Assembly (NCBI GenBank): GCA_910575625.1
Contig: CAJTFD010000009.1
Span: 91,019 to 155,018, forward strand
DNA length: 64,000 nucleotides
Direction of reading: 5' to 3'
DNA from: Clostridia bacterium
GTDB lineage: Bacteria; Bacillota; Clostridia; Lachnospirales; Lachnospiraceae
Shown here: one piece after another, positions 1-8,199 of the stretch
Layout: each line of letters starts with the position of its first letter
Position numbering within the stretch: the stretch's first letter is position 1
Made by a program: the position numbers and the translations under genes
Notes under the pieces: model-generated
The model's database searches: none
What the model was told of the DNA's origin: nothing
What the model saw: only the letters and a program-made list of their open reading frames with translations

Positions 1-900
1 CAACCGGGTGATCATCCGATAGATACCCTGAAAGACCGGATAGGAGCACACATAGCCTCCCTGCCTCATGCTGTCCGCCTCGGCCAATTCCATCTGTATG
101 TCATCCAGGACAGCGTACTGACGCCCCATCTGTCCGCCCAATTTATTCAAGAGTTCCATCAGACGGGGGGAAGGCCGCAGACCTTGTTCCTGCAGATACA
201 GATCCACCGTGTCTTCATAAAGTTTCTCCGCATCCGCATACCGTCCCGTGGAGATCAGGGCCTCCATCGTCACGATCTCCCAATCCGCCAGCGGGTTGAC
301 TTTCGCCGCGTAGATACCCAGCTCTTCCATCCGAAAATAGTCATGCCTTCTGCGCATGGACTGGACGGCCTGTTCCACACAATCGCAGAACAGGACTCTG
401 TACCGTCTGGCCTCCTGCGCCGCCCACACGGCCGTCTGTGTACCCAGGAACTCCCCTGTATATTGATGGCAGGCATCCAAGTAAAGCTGGAGTTTTTTCT
501 CCGGATCCTCCTCGCTTTTTGCCTCCGAACTGAGCCGTTCCATCTCCACAGTGTCTATCACTACAGGGATCTGATCTGTCCAGTAATAGACATCCTTACG
601 GCGTTCAATGTAATTTACATCCGGCAGCCCTGCCTTTTTTAACTTCTTTTTAGCGTTGTAGATAACGCTCCTTGCTGCATGATGCAGATCGTTGATATCC
701 CTTCCCTCGAAAAGGACCTGTTCCAGATTTACGCGGCGCACGCCGTCCTCTCGGTGATGCAGTAAGAGCTGCATCAAATATGCAAACTGGGTCTCGCTTG
801 ATCTGGAATCACCTGTGACCAATCTACCATTCCAAGACATGGAAAAGCCCCCAAACATCCGCACATGCAATACATTTTCTCCATCGTTGCTTCCCATCAT
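1..900 (-). CDS. SARP/BTAD-type transcriptional activator, partial
   Basis: The reading frame is open from an ATG at 900 to the left edge of the window, so the C-terminus is missing. The first ~110 residues look like a winged-helix DNA-binding domain (helix region with HHAARSVIYNAKKKLKKAG). From about residue 120 there is an all-helical, TPR-like bacterial transcriptional activator domain rich in tandem helices (EKKLQLYLDACHQYTGEFLG). This is the AfsR/DnrI (SARP) layout found in many clostridial regulators of surface or accessory genes. The start was chosen because of an AGGATGGGG stretch a few bases upstream; a second ATG follows directly at 897. It lies downstream of the transglutaminase-like gene on the same strand with a 31-base gap, so it may be cotranscribed. 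Its target is unknown; regulation of the neighbouring pilus operon is inference only. Confidence 0.75.
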   Translation of the reverse strand, partial: MMGSNDGENVLHVRMFGGFSMSWNGRLVTGDSRSSETQFAYLMQLLLHHREDGVRRVNLEQVLFEGRDINDLHHAARSVIYNAKKKLKKAGLPDVNYIERRKDVYYWTDQIPVVIDTVEMERLSSEAKSEEDPEKKLQLYLDACHQYTGEFLGTQTAVWAAQEARRYRVLFCDCVEQAVQSMRRRHDYFRMEELGIYAAKVNPLADWEIVTMEALISTGRYADAEKLYEDTVDLYLQEQGLRPSPRLMELLNKLGGQMGRQYAVLDDIQMELAEADSMRQGGYVCSYPVFQGIYRMITRL

Positions 901-931
901 CACCCATCCCCATCCTACTATTGTTTCCCGG

Positions 932-1894
932 TCAGTAACAATATGCATCCATATAATTCCCACCGTCCCCGATAAAACTGCTGTCCGCGCCGTTTGCGGC
1001 AAACGTCAGATCCAGCCGGGTCCACTCTTTCTTCTTCGCCTTGAACCCAACTGTAACCCATCCGGTCCTCTCTGTGTAAAACATGTTCCAGGCATGGTAC
1101 AGGCCGTCCGGCGACACGTACCCGAAGATGACCTTGGTCGGGATCCCCTGGCTGCGCAGCATGGCCGCCGTCAGAGAGGCATAATCAAAACAGATCCCGA
1201 TCCCCGTCTCCATCGTCTCATCCGGATCGGGCAGATAGCCTGACTGGACATTCGCCGCTTTCGCGTAGTCATACTCTATCGCCTTGCAGATATATCCGTA
1301 GACCTGAGATACCACTTCCAGGTCGTTTGACGCTTTCTTCGCCAGCTTTGCCGCTTTTTTCACGCAGTTGGAGTCTTTGTCATAATCGACGTATGCGCTT
1401 GGACGCAGGAACGGCTGGAACTCATCCGCGAGCGCGACTTCCGCCTCCGCGATGTAGAGCTGGGCATAGTCACTGCCTGTCACATTTTCCATCACGCGGA
1501 ACGTGTACAGCCCGTTCCCGCTCTGGAGCGGGAATACAGACGGCGTGCCGTCGGAATAGATGTCGTATGTATACGTACTGTCCTCTTTGATGACCTGGAA
1601 CTTCAGCCTGGCCGGTGACCAGGCCGCCACCGCCACATAGCCCTGGGCCGCGCCGGACAGATCCAGGAGCACATTGCCGTCTCCCTGGGCGTTTTCAGCA
1701 TGGAAAGAAGACCCGGCAAATTTTGGCGCCTTGTAGTGCCCCTTCCCTGCGCTGGCGTTTTTGGCCGCCGGTCCCGCCGCGATCGTTCCCTTTTTATCTT
1801 GGCCCGTCTTTGCCTCGACATCACTGGTCTGCCAGAGCAGGCACAGTGTGAGTGTGAGCAAAAGCCATTGGATCTTTTTTTTCATACCTCTCAT
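932..1894 (-). CDS. secreted transglutaminase-like domain protein
   Basis: A 320-residue protein with an N-terminal signal sequence (Lys-rich start, hydrophobic stretch at about residues 9-21, cleavage probably near residue 28). The C-terminal half has a papain-like transglutaminase fold: Cys235 in GIGICFDYASL, His267 in YHAWN and Asp295 in TRLDLTF form the expected triad. The region between residues 50 and 160 is probably a beta-rich surface domain of unknown type. In Firmicutes, members of this family usually act as secreted proteases or crosslinking enzymes of the envelope, and substrate is rarely known. It follows the pilus operon on the same strand after a terminator-like hairpin near 2045-2075, so it is probably a separate unit. 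Function beyond the fold is inferred. Confidence 0.8.
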   Translation of the reverse strand: MRGMKKKIQWLLLTLTLCLLWQTSDVEAKTGQDKKGTIAAGPAAKNASAGKGHYKAPKFAGSSFHAENAQGDGNVLLDLSGAAQGYVAVAAWSPARLKFQVIKEDSTYTYDIYSDGTPSVFPLQSGNGLYTFRVMENVTGSDYAQLYIAEAEVALADEFQPFLRPSAYVDYDKDSNCVKKAAKLAKKASNDLEVVSQVYGYICKAIEYDYAKAANVQSGYLPDPDETMETGIGICFDYASLTAAMLRSQGIPTKVIFGYVSPDGLYHAWNMFYTERTGWVTVGFKAKKKEWTRLDLTFAANGADSSFIGDGGNYMDAYCY

Positions 1895-2044
1895 CGCATC
1901 ATACTGTCGCTGTCAGCTCTCTTTTCAAGGTTTGAACGTCATTGACATACGACCTGCTCCTTCTTATGATCCTTTGAAATATCTTACCCTGTCTGCTGAT
2001 ACCCATCTGTAAAACATTTTCATCACTATTAAGATAAAGAATAC

Positions 2045-2076
2045 CCCCGAAAGTACACTGCTACTATCGGGGGGTC
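2045..2076 (-). terminator. hairpin at end of the pilus operon
   Basis: An ACCCCCGA arm is separated by about 15 bases from TCGGGGGGT. In the minus direction it is followed by a weak T-containing tract (ATTCTTTATCTT). It lies between the last pilus-operon gene (ends 2239) and the transglutaminase gene. The remaining part of the 1895-2238 gap shows nothing else I can name. Confidence 0.5.
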
Positions 2077-2238
2077 ATATTTTATCCCATGGATGAACTT
2101 ATTGCCTCTATTTTGCCTGCTGATAGTATATCATATGTGGTTTAAGGATGCAATATACATTTTCTATATTTCTGACCATATCATATGCCAGCGGCCCATG
2201 ACCGCCAATATCCTATTGGAACCTGTTGAAAAGGCCAC

Positions 2239-2784
2239 TCACCCCGACACCTTCCTCCGCGCCCGCAGCCGCCCCGCCAGGACGTTGAACATCGCTCCAC
2301 AGGCGGCGAAAGCGATGACGTAAGCTTTTCCAACTTTACTGGAATACACACGCATCAGCTCGCCCAGCATGGGGTAATGGCGGGCCACCCGCCCGATCAG
2401 ATCCGCGTATTCCACAGCCTGCATATCCTCCTCGGCGTTGGCGTCGCCTTTGGTGGTAAAATGTCCTTCCACGACCTGATTTTCCACCACCCGGTGGGCG
2501 ATGACAGAATCCCCGCTCTCAAAAGCGATGATGTCTCCGGCCTGTATATCTTCCGGCGCACTCTGCTCCACATAGATCGCGCTCCCCACGGGGATCTCCG
2601 GTTCCATGCTGCCGCTGACGATCTCATAGATCTCGTAACCCATCAGCCGCGGTGCGGTGATCGCCAGGCTTGCCGCAATGACGGCCAATAATATCCCTGT
2701 CCCGATAATATTGCAGAGGGCGGGAGTGGATCTCCCGCCTTTTGCTTTCGGACGCTGCCCCGAGGACAGCCCCTTATCATTCAA
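2239..2784 (-). CDS. sipW: SipW-type signal peptidase I
   Basis: A 181-residue membrane protease of the archaeal/ER branch of signal peptidase I. There is one membrane segment at about residues 24-44, then the catalytic Ser59 in VSGSMEPEIPVGS, then IQAGDIIAFES, His97 in IAHRVV where LepB enzymes have Lys, and a conserved Asp near 114 (KGDAN). A second hydrophobic segment lies near residues 152-168. SipW in Bacillus processes TasA-like fibre proteins, and three likely substrates (4614, 5403 and perhaps 3790) are encoded just upstream. The start is a TTG at 2784 preceded by AAGGCGG; it overlaps the end of the upstream gene by 8 bases, which suggests translational coupling. It is the second signal peptidase of this operon. 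Confidence 0.88.
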   Translation of the reverse strand: MNDKGLSSGQRPKAKGGRSTPALCNIIGTGILLAVIAASLAITAPRLMGYEIYEIVSGSMEPEIPVGSAIYVEQSAPEDIQAGDIIAFESGDSVIAHRVVENQVVEGHFTTKGDANAEEDMQAVEYADLIGRVARHYPMLGELMRVYSSKVGKAYVIAFAACGAMFNVLAGRLRARRKVSG

Positions 2785-3793
2785 TTTCCGCCTTCTTTCT
2801 GCGGCCTAACAGGAAATATCCTGCTACGCCCAGAGCCAGCAGCACTGCCGAACAGATGCCAATCTTTGCCGCAAATGGAAGATCCCCTATGCGCGTTGCA
2901 AAATCATCTGTAAGCCCGGCGAGCCCGGAATCGCTGCCCATGTCGGCCAACGGCACTTCCTCGTCTCCGATCTGCTCAAGCTCTTCAGGCCCGCTGCCTT
3001 CCTCGCCCGCCGTCTCACCGGCGTCTTCCCCGGCTGCCGCGTCATCCGCCGCATCTCCTCCGCCTTCGTCTCCCACATCCTCACCAGTCTCATCACCTGT
3101 AGTGTCGCTGGTGATGCCCGGTGCCGGGGCTGTTGTGCCCTGGGGTGCGGGAATCTGTGTCGGTGCGGTTGTCGGCTGCGTCCCCGGCTGCTGTGTGCCG
3201 GCGGTGATCGGTGTATATACAAAGCTAAACACATTTTTTGATGCATCACGGTCCAGCACACCGGTCATGTTATAAGCCTGCGGCTGATAACCGTCGATAT
3301 AAAGGTAGGCAATGACCGGCGCGTCGCCCACATTCCCATAATATGTCTCGCTGGGCGCCAGCTCATTTCCGCCGGCATCCAGGTAATTGACCGTGTAGGA
3401 CACCGCGTCGCCCAGGAGGCCGTAGACCACCACATAATCCCTGTCTTCTTCGACTTCAAAGGACGTCCTGGTCTGCTCCACCTGGCCGTCTTTGCCGACC
3501 CGGTTGTTGTCCTTTCCGCTCTCGCGGATGCCTTTGACATAGTATTTGCTGTTGTCATTGAGGGTCACGTCCCGCTGGTTGAATGTCACGCGCTCCCCAG
3601 GCTCCAGATCCTTGTGGACGATCATTTCTCCTCCGTTGAAAGTCCCCTGTGCACCGGAGAAGAAACGCACCGTATACGTATAGTGTTCAGCCGCCGCAAG
3701 GACGGGGTGGCCTGTATGGACAAATACTCCGAGAGAAAGCAGACCTGCGGCTATCTTCACGGTCATTTTTTTGCAAAAGCTTTTCATACTCAT
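2777..3793 (-). CDS. membrane-anchored MucBP-like surface protein
   Basis: A 338-residue exported protein. It starts with a signal peptide (MSMKSFCKKMTVKIAAGLLS onward, to about residue 33). Residues 35-125 are beta-rich, and residues 130-195 contain a MucBP-like repeat (YTVNYLDAGGNELAPSETYY, then GYQPQAYNMTGVL, then FSFVYTP). A Pro/Thr-rich and then highly acidic linker spans about 196-290. The tail has a membrane segment and basic residues (LGRRKKAE) but no LPXTG-like motif that I can see, so it may be membrane-anchored rather than sortase-linked. It overlaps the upstream gene by ATGA. A role at the base of, or as an accessory to, the surface fibre is inferred from the operon. Confidence 0.65.
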   Translation of the reverse strand: MSMKSFCKKMTVKIAAGLLSLGVFVHTGHPVLAAAEHYTYTVRFFSGAQGTFNGGEMIVHKDLEPGERVTFNQRDVTLNDNSKYYVKGIRESGKDNNRVGKDGQVEQTRTSFEVEEDRDYVVVYGLLGDAVSYTVNYLDAGGNELAPSETYYGNVGDAPVIAYLYIDGYQPQAYNMTGVLDRDASKNVFSFVYTPITAGTQQPGTQPTTAPTQIPAPQGTTAPAPGITSDTTGDETGEDVGDEGGGDAADDAAAGEDAGETAGEEGSGPEELEQIGDEEVPLADMGSDSGLAGLTDDFATRIGDLPFAAKIGICSAVLLALGVAGYFLLGRRKKAEIE

Positions 3794-4596
3794 GCGTCCC
3801 CCTCCCCCTTTCTCCTCTTGCGCACGACCTGCCCGCAGATGGATAATATGAGCAATGCGGCCCCGCTGATACAGGCGGCGAGGATATATCCTTCCATCTC
3901 CGTATCATCACCGGTCTGCACTGTCGCCGTAGGCGTGCCGATATCGGGGATCCTCTCCGTCGTCGGACGCGCCGGATTGCCCGGTGTCGTCGTGGGCCTG
4001 GCCGGTGTCTCCTTACTCAGTTCTACCGCAAAATTCATCTGCAGGTCTGCCAGTGTATCCTGGTAATCGTTGCCCTGCGTCTCACCGTCCAGGGCCACCT
4101 CCAGGGAGATATGCCCTCCCTGGCCCTTGGCCAGCGTATCCAGGTACATATATTCTTCCGTGGCGTTGGTCGCCTGATGGAGACCCTCTCCGGCCCCGCT
4201 CTCACCTTCACCGCCTACCGTGTCGCTGTCAAAGAGGGATTTTGTCCGCCCGTCTTTGTCCGTGTACTGCAGCCGGTATGTGTATGCACCGCCGCCCGTC
4301 TCTTTATTTTCCGTGCTCTCCTCCAGGGACTGCAGGACTTTATTTGTCATATACCAGTCTGTGACAGAGCTGTTCTCGTTCCTCAATGCCAGCTCAATGA
4401 CCACATTGTCCCCGGGCTGCATCCCATAGATCACTTCGTCCAGATCTGAGGTCTTGAAATTGCTCTCCATCTTGTCGCCTTCTATGAAGGAGACTTTCCA
4501 ATCCGAGCTGCCGTAGGATGTCTCCCCATGGACGGCCAGGGGCATGGAGACCGCCAGGCTGGCTGTAAGGGCCAGGCTCAATATCTTCTTTTTCAT
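3790..4596 (-). CDS. TasA/camelysin-like anchored surface protein
   Basis: A 268-residue protein with a clear signal peptide (MKKKILSLALTASLAVSMPL, cleavage after VHGE or just before). The body has the pattern WKVSFIEG..., MQPGDNVVIELALRNENSS and WYMTNK, which resembles TasA/camelysin-type fibre proteins encoded next to SipW. The C-terminus has a PT-rich linker, then VQTGDDTEMEG, a hydrophobic segment and RKRRKGEG, which reads like a divergent sorting signal with TG but no LPXTG. It overlaps the next gene by ATGA, and the gene upstream ends 17 bases away. It may be a fibre anchor or minor subunit; the family placement is tentative. Confidence 0.6.
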   Translation of the reverse strand: MKKKILSLALTASLAVSMPLAVHGETSYGSSDWKVSFIEGDKMESNFKTSDLDEVIYGMQPGDNVVIELALRNENSSVTDWYMTNKVLQSLEESTENKETGGGAYTYRLQYTDKDGRTKSLFDSDTVGGEGESGAGEGLHQATNATEEYMYLDTLAKGQGGHISLEVALDGETQGNDYQDTLADLQMNFAVELSKETPARPTTTPGNPARPTTERIPDIGTPTATVQTGDDTEMEGYILAACISGAALLILSICGQVVRKRRKGEGDA

Positions 4597-4613
4597 GCTT
4601 CCTCCTCCCCTTC

Positions 4614-5399
4614 CTACTCTGACGCTACCAGACGCAGCACGCCGTTGTCATTCACCCTGACCCTCCGGCCCCATGCGCTCCAGATCGCATCCTGCGCATT
4701 GTGATCCTGCACCGCGTCCACTTTTGCTTCCAGGCAGAACTGTACGCCGTTGTAATCGTAATTCGTCGTGATCGTGGTAAATCCGTCCTTCGTCTCGGAA
4801 GTCTGGGTCACCTTCGATGCCACCATGCCGTCGATGGCGATGCTGTCCGCAAAGAGCGGGCTGGTCTCGTCTGACGCCAGCAGCCGGGAATAATAGAGGA
4901 CCGTCCTCTCCGGCGTGGAAGCCTCTTCATCCTCCAGCCAGCCGCCCCCGCCGATGTTCGTCAGGTGCAGGTCGATCAGATCCGGTGAAAGGTCGCGCAT
5001 CTTATTCCCCTCTGCGTCCAGCCAGTATTTATAAATGCTCACGCGGACGTACTGACCGATCGTGCCGCTGTTGTGCACGGCCAGCTCTTCCGGATATCTG
5101 GCCCCTACTTTCAGTTTCTCATCCTTTTTCAGCATCTTCGAGAGCAGCGGGCCGATGTTCTCATCCCAGCTGCCGTCCCGATCATTGGTATCATAATCCC
5201 GCCAGGACACATTCGCCCCGTTTTCCACCAGGGTCACACCGATGTCCTGCATCTGTACCTGGGTGCGGTATGTCTCTGAGTAATAAGCCAACGCCGCCCG
5301 CGCGCCTCCCACGGAGGAGAAGAGCAGCAGGGCCACCGCCAGGACGAAGGCTGTCAGTGTGGCTGCAGGGGATGTGATGAAATCTCTGATCTTCTTCAT
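4614..5399 (-). CDS. protein with SipW-dependent-type signal peptide
   Basis: A 261-residue exported protein. The N-terminus has a hydrophobic core at residues 13-35 followed by ALAYYSETYRTQVQMQDIGV, the hallmark of SipW-processed proteins (aromatic residues and Ser/Thr just after the cleavage site, then a TasA-like strand). The rest is beta-rich with no second membrane segment or LPXTG motif, so it should be released as a soluble or polymerising subunit. It sits 3 bases downstream of another SipW-type substrate and in the same operon as sipW. A structural role in a biofilm fibre is inferred from this; no catalytic motif is visible. Confidence 0.65.
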   Translation of the reverse strand: MKKIRDFITSPAATLTAFVLAVALLLFSSVGGARAALAYYSETYRTQVQMQDIGVTLVENGANVSWRDYDTNDRDGSWDENIGPLLSKMLKKDEKLKVGARYPEELAVHNSGTIGQYVRVSIYKYWLDAEGNKMRDLSPDLIDLHLTNIGGGGWLEDEEASTPERTVLYYSRLLASDETSPLFADSIAIDGMVASKVTQTSETKDGFTTITTNYDYNGVQFCLEAKVDAVQDHNAQDAIWSAWGRRVRVNDNGVLRLVASE

Positions 5400-5402
5400 A
5401 TC

Positions 5403-5909
5403 CTACTTGCCCTCCTTCCACTGGCCGGTCCACAGATCGGCCTCCCAGTCTGCGTATGGCGTCCCGTCCTCATGGTAGCGGACCGGGGTCGTCTCGTAGA
5501 CGATCACCACGTTGAAACTGGCCGGATCGTCCACATCATCCGGGACATTCTCAATCCTCACATCCAATGCATCGGTGGACATGCCGCCAGTTACGATGTC
5601 ACTGTAATAGTAATAGCCGTCCGCCCCCGGGGTCCATTTCCCGCTGCCGGAGTAGACTAAGTTGTACACGCTGCCGCTGATGGCCCGCACCCGCACATAG
5701 ACCGGCTGGGAATCCGGGCTGCTGGTAATGACCACGTGTTTCGTCCAATCTGAAAATTCCTCTTCCACAGTGGTCCTGTCGCCCAACTCGATCGGATAGC
5801 CGCCCCGGGCCTGGGTATAGGTGGTAAAATAAGCCCACGCGCTGCCGATGCCCGTCGACAAGGTCAGGGAGACAGCCGCTGCCGCTAACAGGATATTCTT
5901 TTTTCTCAT
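5403..5909 (-). CDS. small SipW-dependent-type secreted protein
   Basis: A 168-residue protein with a signal peptide whose end reads GIGSAWAYFTTYTQARGG, the pattern of SipW substrates (AYFT after the cleavage site). The mature part of about 140 residues is a single predicted beta-sandwich with PVYVRVRAISG and NVVIVYETTPV. No membrane anchor or sorting motif follows. It lies 15 bases downstream of the Spy0128-like gene and just before the other SipW substrate. By analogy to camelysin/TasA it is probably a secreted fibre subunit; direct function is unknown. Confidence 0.65.
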   Translation of the reverse strand: MRKKNILLAAAAVSLTLSTGIGSAWAYFTTYTQARGGYPIELGDRTTVEEEFSDWTKHVVITSSPDSQPVYVRVRAISGSVYNLVYSGSGKWTPGADGYYYYSDIVTGGMSTDALDVRIENVPDDVDDPASFNVVIVYETTPVRYHEDGTPYADWEADLWTGQWKEGK

Positions 5910-5924
5910 AGCTTTGCCCCCTCT

Positions 5925-6965
5925 TTACTCTCCGTCTGTGACCTTCGTCCAGCCCCAGCCGCTGTCCGCGTTGTAGTCAAACTGATTGATCACTACGCCG
6001 CCGTCCCGGTCTGTGTTGTCGTATCCATTTGTAAACGCGACCGATACCACGTCGTTTGCCGGGATCACGGCTGTCTGCGTGTCCGCCGTGACGACTGTGT
6101 ATACGGCTCCCGTGTAGACCTCTTTGACTGTGACCTCGGCCCCCACCGGGAGATCCTCGATCACCACGGACTTCTGTCCCGCCTCGGTAAAGGATATGGT
6201 CACCACATTGCTGTAAACATTCTGACCGTTCAGGACTGCCTCCACCTGGAATACGAATGTGGCCGGATCATCCGTCTCGTAACTCTGGAGCGTCTTGACG
6301 ATCTCCAGATCCCCATAGCGCACATCCCGCTCCGGCTTCAAGGTGACGGACACGTCGTAAAGCCAGTCGCCCGGGTTTGCCGTGTTGATCTCGCCATCCA
6401 CCGCCTCCTTGCTGGGCAATGAGACCAGGGATGGTGCAAATGTATAGGTGTACTCGCCGGAACGGGCAATGGTCACAAGTTCCTTCTCACCGTCCGCCCC
6501 GGTAACTTCTTTTATGTAATCTGTGATATCCGCCCCTCTGGCCACCACCAGATAGAGCCCGCAGCCCGGGATGCTGAGCGCAGAGCCTGCATCGCCGCTG
6601 ACATCCGGCGTACCGCCGTTTAAAGCGATCCGGGCCGCCTGCTGGGCCAGCCTCTGCCACTGGGCATTATCCGGCTTGTCGGAAACCTTCAGCTCCGTGT
6701 AGCCCGCCGCAAAACCATAGGAATATGTGTCGCCGTCACTGTCCGGGATGGCATCCGCCACTTTGTACAGGTCGACGACCACATGCGCTTTCGCCAGGTC
6801 CTCGGAAAAATCCGCGCCCCCCGGCGCGACTGTCAGCGTACAGGCTTTGCCTATGTCCACGGCCTGCGCCTTTCCATCCATGGCCGGTGTGGCTGCTACG
6901 ACCCCGGCTGCCAGGACGAACGCCGCCAGCGGGCCAGCCAACCAGCCTTTCCATTTCTTTTTCAT
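5925..6965 (-). CDS. Spy0128-like pilin-domain surface protein without sorting signal
   Basis: A 346-residue exported protein with signal peptide (MKKKWKGWLAGPLAAFVLAA onward, cleavage near residue 35). Residues 35-190 form an N-terminal domain including VDLYKVADAIPDSDG, as seen in sortase pilins. Residues 215-315 match a Spy0128-type isopeptide-bonded pilin domain (GDLEIVKTL, then ATFVFQVEA, SVVIEDLPVGAEVTVKEVY and VSVAFTNGY). There is no LPXTG motif or C-terminal membrane segment, which is unusual for a pilin of a sortase cluster, so attachment must differ. It is placed directly after the sortase gene. It may be incorporated into, or capped on, the fibre. Confidence 0.65.
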   Translation of the reverse strand: MKKKWKGWLAGPLAAFVLAAGVVAATPAMDGKAQAVDIGKACTLTVAPGGADFSEDLAKAHVVVDLYKVADAIPDSDGDTYSYGFAAGYTELKVSDKPDNAQWQRLAQQAARIALNGGTPDVSGDAGSALSIPGCGLYLVVARGADITDYIKEVTGADGEKELVTIARSGEYTYTFAPSLVSLPSKEAVDGEINTANPGDWLYDVSVTLKPERDVRYGDLEIVKTLQSYETDDPATFVFQVEAVLNGQNVYSNVVTISFTEAGQKSVVIEDLPVGAEVTVKEVYTGAVYTVVTADTQTAVIPANDVVSVAFTNGYDNTDRDGGVVINQFDYNADSGWGWTKVTDGE

Positions 6966-7016
6966 GGCCTCTCCTCCTTTAAGAACAAAACATTGTTTTG
7001 CTGCAAGATCTATTCT

Positions 7017-7988
7017 TTAATCTCCTTTTGAACTCTTTCTGATCTCTTCTAAGAGTTCTGCCTCCGTGCGGATCGGACCCCTCCTGCGGTAGTAGATCAG
7101 CATGATCACCAGCATTATGAACAGGATCGGGACGCCTACGGCTGGAACTACGATGTAGGTCGGGATCCGGGTGGCCTCTGCCGTTATGGCGATGTCGCCG
7201 TTGATGTTCTTGATCCGATGGCCTCGGAGCAGGATCCGGTGGGTGTTGATGCCGTAGGGGGTGCAGGTACTCAAGGTGCAATAATCTTTCCCATCCACAA
7301 TGGCTAACTCGTCTGTCTCCTCCGGCAGCACGATACGGATCTGATCCGCCTGGTAGGTCACGACTCTGTCTAGGACAGTGACTGTGAATATATCGCCTTC
7401 TTTCAGCTCATCCAAGTCCGAAAACAATTTGGCGCTGGGAAGGCCACGATGACCAGATAAGACTGCGTGGGTCCGTTTACCGCCAATGGGCAGAGAGGAT
7501 CCGGGAATATGCCCGACCGCGATCTGCAAGATCGTCTCTTCCACTGTATGATAAATCGGGAGATTCACCCCAATGGACGGGATCTGTATATACCCCATGA
7601 TCCCTGTGCCTGTGATATCCAGGATGCTCTTATACTCCTCGATCTGTTCCGGTGTCAGATTGAAATTAGTGCCATTGGGAAGAGAATCGTTATATTGCTT
7701 CGCTGCCTTCAGCATATCTTTCTTTTCCTGTTCTGACAATCCCTCGACTGCTTCCACATAACTAGCGATCGCTTGCGTGGCATGCATAGAATTCCACCAG
7801 TCGCTGACTGTGGGATAGAGCAAAATCCCCAAACCTATCAGAAGGATCAAAACCAACAATAGTGTTGAGATCGAGAACCGCTTTTTTTTCTTCTTTCTTT
7901 TTCCTGTTTTCTCTGCTTCCGCCTCTGCAGGCGGTTTCTCTTTTGTATGCGCTCTTTTTTTCATTTCATAGGTTTCCCCACAGTCCAT
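7017..7988 (-). CDS. srtC: class C (pilus) sortase
   Basis: A 323-residue membrane transpeptidase that joins LPXTG pilins covalently. There is an N-terminal membrane segment at about residues 42-60, then the sortase fold: MGYIQIPSIGVNLPIYH, His180 in LSGHRGLP, Cys242 in TLSTCTPYG and Arg251 in NTHRILLRG. The second hydrophobic stretch near residues 275-297 followed by YRRRG is typical of class C enzymes. Start is uncertain: an ATG at 7988 has no obvious ribosome site, while an in-frame ATG eight codons later follows GGGGAAACCTATGAA. It is downstream of the major pilin and separated from it by a strong hairpin (8121-8148), which may lower its expression relative to the pilin. Confidence 0.9.
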   Translation of the reverse strand: MDCGETYEMKKRAHTKEKPPAEAEAEKTGKRKKKKKRFSISTLLLVLILLIGLGILLYPTVSDWWNSMHATQAIASYVEAVEGLSEQEKKDMLKAAKQYNDSLPNGTNFNLTPEQIEEYKSILDITGTGIMGYIQIPSIGVNLPIYHTVEETILQIAVGHIPGSSLPIGGKRTHAVLSGHRGLPSAKLFSDLDELKEGDIFTVTVLDRVVTYQADQIRIVLPEETDELAIVDGKDYCTLSTCTPYGINTHRILLRGHRIKNINGDIAITAEATRIPTYIVVPAVGVPILFIMLVIMLIYYRRRGPIRTEAELLEEIRKSSKGD

Positions 7989-8111
7989 ATTGATCTCAGA
8001 TGTTTTGTCTGCTATCTCTAGTCAAGATCTAAAGCGAATCACTCCGCCTGCTGACGTCGGCCGGATCAAGATCCGTTGCTCACCGCACACCACGGGAAGG
8101 TGTCAGCTTGT

Positions 8112-8150
8112 GCGGCAAAACCTGGGGTAGGGATTCCCTGACCCCAGGAA
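8112..8150 (-). terminator. attenuating hairpin between major pilin and sortase genes
   Basis: CCTGGGGT at 8121-8128 pairs with ACCCCAGG at 8141-8148, and an inner GGGA/TCCC extends the stem. In the minus direction the arm is followed directly by TTTTG. A second CCGCACA/TGTGCGG pairing lies at 8083-8115. Because more operon genes follow, this looks like a partial terminator that lets most transcripts stop after the pilin. Confidence 0.65.
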
Positions 8151-8199
8151 TGTATTTTCAGAAAATTCTTATGTAACCGTTTTTTGCCTTATCTGCAGA

